Part shown: one piece after another, positions 55,389 through 62,784 of the stretch
How positions within the stretch are numbered: the first letter of the stretch is position 1
Layout of the letters: every line of letters begins with the position of its first letter
From: Polynucleobacter tropicus
GTDB taxonomy: Bacteria; Pseudomonadota; Gammaproteobacteria; Burkholderiales; Burkholderiaceae
Direction of reading: 5' to 3'
Assembly (NCBI RefSeq): GCF_013307225.1
Contig: NZ_CP028942.1
Location: 1,178,001 to 1,242,000 of the forward strand
Length of the DNA: 64,000 nt
Program-made: the position numbers and the translations under genes
The notes under the pieces: generated by a model
Databases searched by the model: none
What the model was told of the DNA's origin: nothing
What the model saw: only the letters and a program-made list of their open reading frames with translations

Positions 55389-56518
55389 GATGCCCTCTCC
55401 CGCTTACGGTATGGAATTTGAATATGAAAATCGGTTCGTCCAGGGCGACTATCGCAGGCGATGTAGCCTTGATGTTGCTGAACAAATGTTTGCGCCAAAG
55501 TAAGACCTAAACCACTGCCTCCCTCACGCCCTGAGACCAAGGGGAAGAAGATGCGATCAATAATTTCTCTTGGAATACCAGGCCCGTTATCGATGACATG
55601 CAAGTCCATCGCCAACTTATAACGTTGCTTCGAGATCGTCACTGAACGAGCTACTCGGGTTTTTAATTCTATTTGCGCAGTACCCTGACTAATTTCTTCG
55701 GATAGGGCCTGGGCTGCGTTATGCACAATATTCAGAACGGCTTGTATTAACTGCTCGCGATCACCCATTACCTCGGGTAAGCTCGTGTCATAGTTGCGAA
55801 TAATTCGCAAACCCTTAGGAAACTCAGCTAACACCAAACTGCGCACACGCTCTAATGCCTCGTGCACGTTGAACGACTCAATCACGTGTGCCTTACGATG
55901 TGGTGCCAATAAACGATCAACTAAGGTCTGAAGTCGATCAGATTCTTTAATAATGACTTGGGTGTATTCGCGCAAACCTTTTTCTGGCAACTCAAACTCC
56001 AAGAGTTGAGCCGCCCCACGAATACCGCCTAATGGATTTTTAATCTCATGCGCTAAATTGCGCATCAATTGCTTATTTGCTTCAACCTGCTGGGTCACAC
56101 GCTCATCGCGCTCACTACGCAATTGTTGGTCAATTGGGAACCACTCCATCATGATCAAGCTAGGGTCCTCGAACGCCGCAACTACTACATGTGCCGGTAT
56201 TGAGTCTTGATGAATGCTTCCGGGCAATGAATGTAAAACCATCTCTTGGCGTTGCGCCATTACCCGGCCATCTTTGATGTCATTAATCATCCCATTTAGC
56301 GCTTGGTTATCGCCAAATAAGTCATACACAGATTGACCCTCAAGTGACTTACGTGAAAGATCCAATGCGGACTCCGCAGCGGGATTCACGTAAACCAATT
56401 GTTGGTTCTCGGCCTCGAATACCACGATGGCATTGGGCATCTGATCGAGCAATGTCGGAAAAAAAGGAGCAGCCGAAGCTGCTCCCTTGAACGAATTGCG
56501 CAACAAACCTGCGCTCAA
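55385..56518 (-). CDS. glnL: Nitrogen regulation sensor kinase NtrB
   Basis: NtrB phosphorylates NtrC when nitrogen is scarce, under PII (GlnB) control. The 377-residue soluble protein has a PAS domain (about 20-130; FFPTLLDQMPNAIVVF), the H-box in RNLAHEIKNPLGGIRG (His near residue 155) and the ATPase motifs HNAAQAL, VIDNGPGIPREI and GSGLGLTLAQTFVQQH. All kinase motifs are intact, in contrast to the altered NtrC downstream. It starts 14 bp after the glnA stop. Confidence 0.95.
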   Translation of the reverse strand: MSAGLLRNSFKGAASAAPFFPTLLDQMPNAIVVFEAENQQLVYVNPAAESALDLSRKSLEGQSVYDLFGDNQALNGMINDIKDGRVMAQRQEMVLHSLPGSIHQDSIPAHVVVAAFEDPSLIMMEWFPIDQQLRSERDERVTQQVEANKQLMRNLAHEIKNPLGGIRGAAQLLEFELPEKGLREYTQVIIKESDRLQTLVDRLLAPHRKAHVIESFNVHEALERVRSLVLAEFPKGLRIIRNYDTSLPEVMGDREQLIQAVLNIVHNAAQALSEEISQGTAQIELKTRVARSVTISKQRYKLAMDLHVIDNGPGIPREIIDRIFFPLVSGREGGSGLGLTLAQTFVQQHQGYIACDSRPGRTDFHIQIPYRKRERAS

Positions 56519-56532
56519 GTTCTCTCCTTCGC

Positions 56533-57948
56533 TTACAGGGAGTAGTACATATCAAATTCAACTGGATGAGTAGTCATACGGAAACGTGTGACATCCTCAT
56601 TCTTCAACGCGATGTATGCGTCGAGCATTGAATTTGTAAATACACCGCCACGAGTCAAGAACTCACGATCTTTGTCCAAGGCTTCCAAAGCTTGATCCAA
56701 GCTGTGGCAAACGGTTGGGATCTTTGCATCTTCTTCTGGTGGCAAGTCATACAAGTTCTTATCAGCAGCTTCGCCTGGATGAATCTTGTTCTGTACGCCA
56801 TCCAAACCAGCCATCAACAAGGCAGAGAATGCCAAGTACGGGTTAGCCAATGGATCTGGGAAACGAGTCTCAATACGGCGACCCTTAGGATTAGAAACGT
56901 GTGGAATACGAATCGAAGCAGAACGGTTACGTGCAGAGTAAGCCAACTTCACTGGAGCCTCAAAGCCTGGAACCAAACGCTTGTATGAGTTTGTGCCTGG
57001 GTTGGTAATCGCGTTCAATGCACGAGCGTGCTTGATGATACCGCCGATGTAGTAGAGAGCGAACTCTGATAAACCAGCATAGCCGTTACCAGCAAACAAG
57101 TTCTCACCATTCTTCCACACAGATTGGTGAACGTGCATACCAGAACCGTTATCACCAACTACTGGCTTAGGCATAAAGGTTGCTGTCTTGCCATAAGCAT
57201 GAGCAACGTTTTGAATCACATACTTTTGCCAGATAGTCCAGTCAGCACGTTGTACCAATGTGCTGAACTTAGTACCCAATTCGTTTTGACCTTGGCCAGC
57301 AACTTCATGGTGATGCACCTCAACTGGAATACCTAAAGATTCGAGAATCAAACACATTTCAGAACGCATGTCTTGGAATGTATCTACAGGAGCAACTGGG
57401 AAGTAGCCGCCTTTTTTACCTGGACGGTGACCTGTATTGCCACCTTCGATCTCAGCACCAGATGACCATGGAGCTTCTTCAGAATCAATCTTCACGAAGC
57501 AACCTTGCATGTCGGCGCCCCAACGTACACCATCAAAAATAAAGAACTCTGGCTCTGGACCAAAGTAAGCAGCATCGCCTAGACCAGAACTCTTCAAATA
57601 CGCTTCAGCGCGTTTTGCAATAGAACGTGGATCGCGATCGTAACCTTTGCCATCGGATGGCTCGATCACGTCACAAGTCAGAACCAAAGTTGGCTCTTCA
57701 TAGAATGGATCAATATAAGCAGCTGTTGGATCTGGCATCAACAACATGTCGGAAGCTTCAATACCCTTCCAACCAGCAATAGATGAACCGTCAAATGCAT
57801 GACCGCTCTCAAATTTGTCTTCGTCAAAAGCAGAAATAGGTACTGTTGTATGTTGCTCTTTACCCTTTGTATCAACAAAGCGGAAATCAATGAAAGTACA
57901 TTCTTTCTCTTTAACTAACTTCATCACATCAGCGACGGTTTTCGTCAT
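56533..57948 (-). CDS. glnA: Glutamine synthetase type I
   Basis: GlnA makes glutamine from glutamate, ammonia and ATP. The 471-residue subunit has [18 protein letters not shown], the catalytic [10 protein letters not shown] and [11 protein letters not shown] regions, [26 protein letters not shown] and the adenylylation tyrosine (about 399) in [10 protein letters not shown], so it is probably controlled by GlnE. It begins the glnA-ntrB-ntrC run. The 206-bp gap before it holds NtrC-like dyads and a -24/-12-like element. GAGGAGA lies before the ATG. Confidence 0.98.
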   Translation of the reverse strand: MTKTVADVMKLVKEKECTFIDFRFVDTKGKEQHTTVPISAFDEDKFESGHAFDGSSIAGWKGIEASDMLLMPDPTAAYIDPFYEEPTLVLTCDVIEPSDGKGYDRDPRSIAKRAEAYLKSSGLGDAAYFGPEPEFFIFDGVRWGADMQGCFVKIDSEEAPWSSGAEIEGGNTGHRPGKKGGYFPVAPVDTFQDMRSEMCLILESLGIPVEVHHHEVAGQGQNELGTKFSTLVQRADWTIWQKYVIQNVAHAYGKTATFMPKPVVGDNGSGMHVHQSVWKNGENLFAGNGYAGLSEFALYYIGGIIKHARALNAITNPGTNSYKRLVPGFEAPVKLAYSARNRSASIRIPHVSNPKGRRIETRFPDPLANPYLAFSALLMAGLDGVQNKIHPGEAADKNLYDLPPEEDAKIPTVCHSLDQALEALDKDREFLTRGGVFTNSMLDAYIALKNEDVTRFRMTTHPVEFDMYYSL

Positions 57949-58013
57949 GCAACTCTCCTCTATTAACTAAACTTGGAATTCAAAACTAAGGCATACACCC
58001 TTGTTTATTCCAG

Positions 58014-58028
58014 GCATGCAACATGCCT
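58014..58028 (-). promoter_or_regulatory. Sigma-54-like -24/-12 element before glnA
   Basis: AGGCATGTTGCATGC (minus strand) has GG and GC at the -24/-12 spacing (10 bases between). It keeps GGCA and GC, but differs from TGGCAC-n5-TTGC at about three positions. The same bases form a 6-bp inverted repeat (GGCATG-CAA-CATGCC on the plus strand, 58013-58027), so it could be a dyad operator instead. No convincing sigma-70 promoter was found in this gap. Confidence 0.4.
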
Positions 58029-58078
58029 TGCGGATGTATGTAATTTACTGAAGCAAACAACGGGGAATAGTCATTATT

Positions 58079-58093
58079 GCACTATTTAAGTGC
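58079..58093. promoter_or_regulatory. NtrC-like dyad 1 upstream of glnA
   Basis: GCACTATTTAAGTGC (plus) compares with GCACCAnnnTGGTGC: the GCAC/GTGC ends are kept, with three inner mismatches in total. Its centre is about 65 bp upstream of the -24/-12-like element. Confidence 0.5.
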
Positions 58094-58120
58094 CCGAATA
58101 CCCGCATTAATCTGCATAAA

Positions 58121-58135
58121 TCACCACTTTGCACC
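58121..58135. promoter_or_regulatory. NtrC-like dyad 2 upstream of glnA
   Basis: TCACCACTTTGCACC (plus) has a five-of-six left half and a weaker right half against GCACCAnnnTGGTGC. Its centre is 42 bp (four helical turns) from dyad 1, a spacing that suits cooperative binding. Confidence 0.35.
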
Positions 58136-58154
58136 TTTTTAGGGCATAAACAGA

Positions 58155-58940
58155 CTAGCTAATGTCGTGGATCTCATAGCCAAGCTCTTGGGTGCCAGTT
58201 CTAAGGGCAATCCAAGCACTTTCCAGCAAATTTGCATTGCCTTTGACGCCCAATTCAATATGCCTCTGGGCGTAAACACCACCCTTGCTGGCATCACCAA
58301 CGGACGGAAGACTAAAGACCTTCACCCCTGTAAAATTCGCTTCAATACGCTCCATTAAAGGCGTCAAAGTCGATTCAATTCCTTTAGGCACGATGAAACT
58401 CTGCTCAGCCCAATTCTCCTGATGAAACAAATCTTTGTAGTGAGTATCCAAGCACCACGCCATCATTGGCGTAGCCATCACGGGAAATCCTGGAAGAAAG
58501 TGATGCTCCTTGATTCTAAAACCAGGAATTTGGTTGTAAGGATTGGGGATGATGTCACTACCAATTGGAAACTCACCCATCTTGAAGCGATGTTGGTTCT
58601 CAGGGGTGCTGAGATCTGCTTTGATAGGATCCCCTTCAGCCATCGATTGAATGCGCCCTGCAATCAACTCACGCGCAGTTGGATGTAATTCAGTTTTTGT
58701 TCCTAGTGCTAATGCGGCACATTGTCGCGTGTGATCATCTGGTGTTGCCCCGATACCGCCCGTACTAAAGACCACATCACCACTAGCAAAACTATCTTTT
58801 AGTGTCGCGGTAATTTGCTCGGGGTCATCGGCTACATATCTTGCCCAACCCAAACTTAAGCCACGCTCTGCCAGCAATTCAATTAGCTTACTCATATGCT
58901 TATCTTGACGGCGCCCTGACAATATCTCATCACCAATCAC
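58155..58940 (-). CDS. CinA-like molybdopterin-binding domain protein, start region frameshifted
   Basis: A MoCF-biosynthesis/CinA N-terminal-type domain protein. VIGDEILSGRRQDKHMSKL and STGGIGATPDDHTRQ are the family's binding motifs; no C-terminal amidase domain is present. The first usable start in this frame is the GTG at 58940, which cuts off the conserved first strand. Upstream, codons for VEIEVPTGEAKVARRFGLI run in the same frame to an A8 tract (58998-59005). One A fewer would join them to ATG at 59019 (MADAIKK), which has GGAG 8 bases upstream; that product would be 287 residues. Function in such stand-alone domains is unclear. Confidence 0.8.
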   Translation of the reverse strand: MIGDEILSGRRQDKHMSKLIELLAERGLSLGWARYVADDPEQITATLKDSFASGDVVFSTGGIGATPDDHTRQCAALALGTKTELHPTARELIAGRIQSMAEGDPIKADLSTPENQHRFKMGEFPIGSDIIPNPYNQIPGFRIKEHHFLPGFPVMATPMMAWCLDTHYKDLFHQENWAEQSFIVPKGIESTLTPLMERIEANFTGVKVFSLPSVGDASKGGVYAQRHIELGVKGNANLLESAWIALRTGTQELGYEIHDIS

Positions 58941-58997
58941 GATTAAACCAAAGCGCCTTGCAACTTTTGCTTCGCCAGTAGGAACTTCAATCTCTAC

Positions 58998-59005
58998 TTT
59001 TTTTT
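58998..59005 (-). other. A8 homopolymer at the 5' end of the CinA-like gene
   Basis: Eight A residues (minus strand) separate the best start (ATG, 59019) from the conserved reading frame. With seven A the frame is continuous. Transcriptional slippage, phase variation or a sequencing error could each explain it. Confidence 0.6.
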
Positions 59006-59011
59006 ATCGCA

Positions 59012-59881
59012 TCAGCCATGGTGGGGCAGCTCCGTTTCAATTACGCGTGTAGGCACTGTTAATGCCTTATCTAATTCATCTTGTCTCAAGTTTTTTAAAG
59101 CATCCAATAAGAAATGGCTAAACCAAAGGGCGGCAAAGACAAAGATCAATGAATAAATCCATAGAGCTACAAAGCTCACCACAGGGAAAAGTACCAAGGC
59201 TAATGCGGAAGTAGCCCAGAAGAATGTCGGCACAGCTCCCAGCATTCCTGAAGCAATACCCATTACCAATAATGGCCAGCGATATTTCTCAATCAATAGA
59301 TCGCGTTCTTCTGAACTCGCATGTTTTGCCAAGACGTCATATGACATTAAACGCATAGTCAACCAACCCCAAAGCAATGGCGGCAGAATTGCTACAAGGG
59401 GTGGCACCCACCACACTGGCAATGTCAACAAAACAAGCGCTAGACAAATCAATGCGGACCAAAACGTATAAACCAAACTACCAAAGAACCCGCCGCCCTG
59501 CCTTCTCTCCAATCCCTGGTACTGTGCTTGTCTTGTGACAATATTCACAATCGATGGAACAGTAGAAAAAGCAATTAGCACTAACAAACTAATAATGATG
59601 AGCGGGATGATGAGCATCACAAAAAACAATGGCGCAATCCATGCTCTTGCATTTTCGAATCCAGCCCACACGAGACCATCTTGTATCCAACTAGTAAAGA
59701 TGGAGTTGGTCAGAAAAATACTGAGGGCTTCTAGCGCCGGCGTCCAAGTGAGCCATATTAAGCACCCCCAGAGTACCGACACAATCAAAAATGGACGCAA
59801 ACTTAGCCACAACATCCGCGGATGCATCGTACCCACCAATGCAAGTCCGAATGATTTAAATACTTGTTGAATGCCGACCAT
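59012..59881 (-). CDS. EI24-domain membrane protein (CysZ-related)
   Basis: A 289-residue protein with about six or seven membrane helices and the EI24/CysZ fold; FWSALICLALVLLTLPVWW and PLLWGWLTMRLMSYDVLAKH (read in pieces) are typical. E. coli CysZ takes up sulfate, but the Burkholderiales branch is not characterised. The candidate ATG of the CinA-like gene lies inside its last codons. It follows the sterol desaturase-type gene by 22 bp. Confidence 0.85.
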   Translation of the reverse strand: MVGIQQVFKSFGLALVGTMHPRMLWLSLRPFLIVSVLWGCLIWLTWTPALEALSIFLTNSIFTSWIQDGLVWAGFENARAWIAPLFFVMLIIPLIIISLLVLIAFSTVPSIVNIVTRQAQYQGLERRQGGGFFGSLVYTFWSALICLALVLLTLPVWWVPPLVAILPPLLWGWLTMRLMSYDVLAKHASSEERDLLIEKYRWPLLVMGIASGMLGAVPTFFWATSALALVLFPVVSFVALWIYSLIFVFAALWFSHFLLDALKNLRQDELDKALTVPTRVIETELPHHG

Positions 59882-59903
59882 ATGACTCCTAATTCACTAG
59901 CGT

Positions 59904-60884
59904 CTATGTTCGCCACTTTGCGAACAACTCACGCACTGCGTGCACTAATCCCTGCCATTGCTGCGTGATGATATTTTGCGAGACAGTTAAGTTTCGCACG
60001 CCCGTTGGGTAAACCGCTTTCGGAAAAATTGCGGTCTTAAAGACCATATCCCACCAAGGGAACAATACCCCATAATTACAACCACCCAAGACCCCAGGTT
60101 TGCCCTGCGCCTCATGTCCATATCCAACTGCGTGGTGCATACGGTGATACATCGGAGAAATAAGCAAATAGCGCGCAATACCCAAATCGCTTCTGATATT
60201 GGCATGTTGCCAGCTTTGAATAAATTGACTTAGCGCCACCAAGGCAACAAACTGCCCTGGCGAGACACCAAACAACAATGCAAAAAATGCCATCACTGTT
60301 GCGCGCATGATGTCATCCAAGAAATGATTGCGATTATCAGACCAAGCGGTCATCACTGTTTGGCTATGGTGTAAAGCATGTAATTGCCACCACCAATTAA
60401 ATGCGTGTGAGGCGCGATGATAGAGGTAATCAACTAAATCCAGCAACACCAGATAAATCAGAAAGCTCACTACTGGTATTGAGGTAATGCCAGGCCACCA
60501 ATTTTCGACATTGAGGCGATCAAAACGGAAATCATGCAATACCGAATCAATTTCAAAAAAGAATCCTGATAAGGCGACAAACATCAGACCATGAAAAATA
60601 CCCAAGCGATGAAAGAGTGTATAAAACACATCGGCTCTGGAAGATGCAGCAAATCGCTCTTGTGCTTCCGCTGGTTGCACTCGCTCCCATGTGCGGAGCA
60701 CTAGCAAGATCAGAATAATTTGAATGCAACCAAACAGAAACCAGTCAAGACCATCAAAGGCATCCTCAGCCCATGACATCAAATCGAACTGATAAAGCAG
60801 TGGGCCAACAATATTTGTGAATAGCCATTCCTGCATGCTGCCGTAAGCACCTGAAATCGCAGAGGTAATGTCAGTCCAAGCCAT
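59904..60884 (-). CDS. Fatty acid hydroxylase / sterol desaturase-family membrane protein
   Basis: A 326-residue di-iron membrane oxygenase with several helices. The histidine clusters are present: HRASH (156-160), HALHH (169-173) and YHRMHHAVGYGHE (near 250), with a further asparagine-histidine block in DNRNHFLDD. The family hydroxylates or desaturates lipids; bacterial members act on hopanoids, ornithine lipids or carotenoids. The substrate is unknown. It starts 3 bp after the deacetylase stop, so the two are co-expressed. Confidence 0.9.
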   Translation of the reverse strand: MAWTDITSAISGAYGSMQEWLFTNIVGPLLYQFDLMSWAEDAFDGLDWFLFGCIQIILILLVLRTWERVQPAEAQERFAASSRADVFYTLFHRLGIFHGLMFVALSGFFFEIDSVLHDFRFDRLNVENWWPGITSIPVVSFLIYLVLLDLVDYLYHRASHAFNWWWQLHALHHSQTVMTAWSDNRNHFLDDIMRATVMAFFALLFGVSPGQFVALVALSQFIQSWQHANIRSDLGIARYLLISPMYHRMHHAVGYGHEAQGKPGVLGGCNYGVLFPWWDMVFKTAIFPKAVYPTGVRNLTVSQNIITQQWQGLVHAVRELFAKWRT

Positions 60885-60887
60885 ACT

Positions 60888-61673
60888 TTATTTTGACTGA
60901 TTCTCCGAATTTTTGGGTAGCAAGCCAAAACAAAATTCGCGCTGCTTCAAATTGATAATCAACTGCTCCAGCACTGCTGGGGCCCAAGGATCCTTTCTAG
61001 ACCATATGCCTAGGTGAGCCATAGTGATATCGCCATCCTGAATACCCTTGCTGGCTTTCTCCAAGAGCATCTGATTGGGATATTTGTCGGAGTTGAGCTC
61101 GTCACCCAAAAATCCTGCAGATGCCCAGCCAATATGTTGATATCCGCACATATCCCCCATCCGAATTAAGGTGGGCGATGTCTTACCGCCAGGGGCACGC
61201 CAGATTTTTTGCAAAGGCTGATTAGTTAATTCCTGAAAGCGCTGGTCTACGCGACGAATTTCTTTGCACATAGCCGCCTCGTTATACATAACGGTCATAC
61301 CTGCTTTAGGGCCAAACTGCGGTTTTTCAAAAACCTCACCTTTTGGACCATCTTTTACAAAATAAGTATGGTCATAGGTGTGACTGCCAAAGCGATTCCC
61401 TTCTTTAGCTAGCTCCTGCCAATAAGGCTTCCATGAATCATCTAAAGCATAGTCGCCACGAAAGGTTTTTTCATTGGCAAGGAAAAAAGTGGCTTTGACA
61501 TTCTGTCGCTTCAATATCTCGGCAACTTTTTGTGCCGCTGACATATTGCCGGTATCAAATGTAAGGTATACCGTCTTATTGCATGCTGATGCCTGCGCCT
61601 GGGCATAAACGCTCAATGAAAAACAGCCGAGCATGAGCGCGGCTGCGAAATAAATAAGGCTATTTCTCTTCAT
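60888..61673 (-). CDS. Secreted polysaccharide deacetylase-family protein, variant motif
   Basis: A 261-residue NodB-domain protein with a signal peptide (ending near YAQA, residue 24-26). NodB motif 1 reads TFDTG (38-42) where TFDDG is usual, so the metal-binding second Asp is Thr41. Motif 2 is intact (His94 and His98 in SHTYDHTY) and motif 3 is RAPGGKT (155-161). Loss of the metal Asp may change the metal or the reaction, or abolish it. It lies 12 bp after a secreted beta-propeller gene and 3 bp before the hydroxylase gene. Confidence 0.88.
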   Translation of the reverse strand: MKRNSLIYFAAALMLGCFSLSVYAQAQASACNKTVYLTFDTGNMSAAQKVAEILKRQNVKATFFLANEKTFRGDYALDDSWKPYWQELAKEGNRFGSHTYDHTYFVKDGPKGEVFEKPQFGPKAGMTVMYNEAAMCKEIRRVDQRFQELTNQPLQKIWRAPGGKTSPTLIRMGDMCGYQHIGWASAGFLGDELNSDKYPNQMLLEKASKGIQDGDITMAHLGIWSRKDPWAPAVLEQLIINLKQREFCFGLLPKNSENQSK

Positions 61674-61685
61674 TGCTACCTTTGT

Positions 61686-62726
61686 TTACTCCCATGAAGC
61701 GCGAGGATAAAAGAAGACGCCATGAGGAGATTTGCCAACAGGAATCACCCCAACCAATTTCATAGATGGAATATCAATTACCCCAACCTTCTTCGCAAAA
61801 CGAAAGGTCACCCACATTGTCTTTCCATCTGAGGTGATTTCCATATCATCTGGACCTGAAGGAAGGCCAGTAATATCGCCCACCTTTTCCAAGGTTTGCA
61901 TATTAATTAGGCTGATTGTGGAAGCAATACGATTGCTCACAAAAACATGCTTCTTATCACCCAGAGGTCGGAAATTATGCGCGCCTTTACCGGTAAAGAT
62001 TCGTTTTACCTCTTTACGGTTTTTCCAATCAATGACTTGCACATTGTCTTCACCAGTGATGCCTACTAATAGATACTGATCACCTGGCGTCATCCATAAT
62101 CCAGCAGGCACCTTGCCTGTTGGCATTACCCAGAGAACATTTTGTGTTTCTAAATCTATGGCGGCTAGTTCACTGGAGTCTTGCAAGGTAATAAAAGCAA
62201 TCTTGCTGTCTGAAGTGAAGGCAATATGGCTTGGTGTTTTTGCCAATTTAATTGTCTTTGCTAATTTGAGGTCTGCCCCATTTGCAGCGTAAATATCTAC
62301 ACGGTCCAAACGATTGCCATTCGCTACAAACCATTTGTGATTTGGTGAGTAACCAATTTGATACGGGTCGATGATATTTGGCACGCGCCCCGTGATTTCT
62401 CCACTCACAGGATTCATCAAGACCACATCATTACCGGCCGCATTAGCAATCAATAGGGTTTTTTGGTCCGGCGTCATCATCAAGTGATGTGGCTCTTTGC
62501 CAACCGGTATTGTCTTAATCACTTCACGTTTCTGCATATCAATCAAGCTAATAGAGGCAGCACCCGAGTTCAGAATGACTGCAATCTTAGGTTGTGTTGA
62601 AGGGTTCGCGGGTGAGTTGGAGGTTGGACTAGATTGTGCATTTACGGGTGTTTGAAATGCAGTAATTGCAAAACCAATGAATAAGGCAATGGCTCTAAAG
62701 GCTCTAATCTTGATAAATATGTGCAT
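61686..62726 (-). CDS. Secreted YVTN-type beta-propeller protein
   Basis: A 346-residue exported protein with a signal peptide (to about residue 30, PVNA-QS), a Ser/Pro/Thr-rich linker, and about seven blades with VGKEPHHLMMTPDQKTLLIA and VGKSPHGVFF-like YVTN repeats. No heme-binding CxxCH is present, so it is not a cytochrome cd1. Such propellers bind partners or act as lactonase-like scaffolds. It leads a run with the deacetylase and hydroxylase genes. Function unknown. Confidence 0.85.
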   Translation of the reverse strand: MHIFIKIRAFRAIALFIGFAITAFQTPVNAQSSPTSNSPANPSTQPKIAVILNSGAASISLIDMQKREVIKTIPVGKEPHHLMMTPDQKTLLIANAAGNDVVLMNPVSGEITGRVPNIIDPYQIGYSPNHKWFVANGNRLDRVDIYAANGADLKLAKTIKLAKTPSHIAFTSDSKIAFITLQDSSELAAIDLETQNVLWVMPTGKVPAGLWMTPGDQYLLVGITGEDNVQVIDWKNRKEVKRIFTGKGAHNFRPLGDKKHVFVSNRIASTISLINMQTLEKVGDITGLPSGPDDMEITSDGKTMWVTFRFAKKVGVIDIPSMKLVGVIPVGKSPHGVFFYPRASWE

Positions 62727-62784
62727 AACTACATTGTAAGCAATGCAGAATACCTAAAGCCCCTTCTGAGAGCTCAAATTTGAC

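Noticed and set aside
61686..62726. Cytochrome cd1-type nitrite reductase
   Set aside because: The propeller repeats match YVTN proteins but there is no CxxCH heme motif and no c domain.
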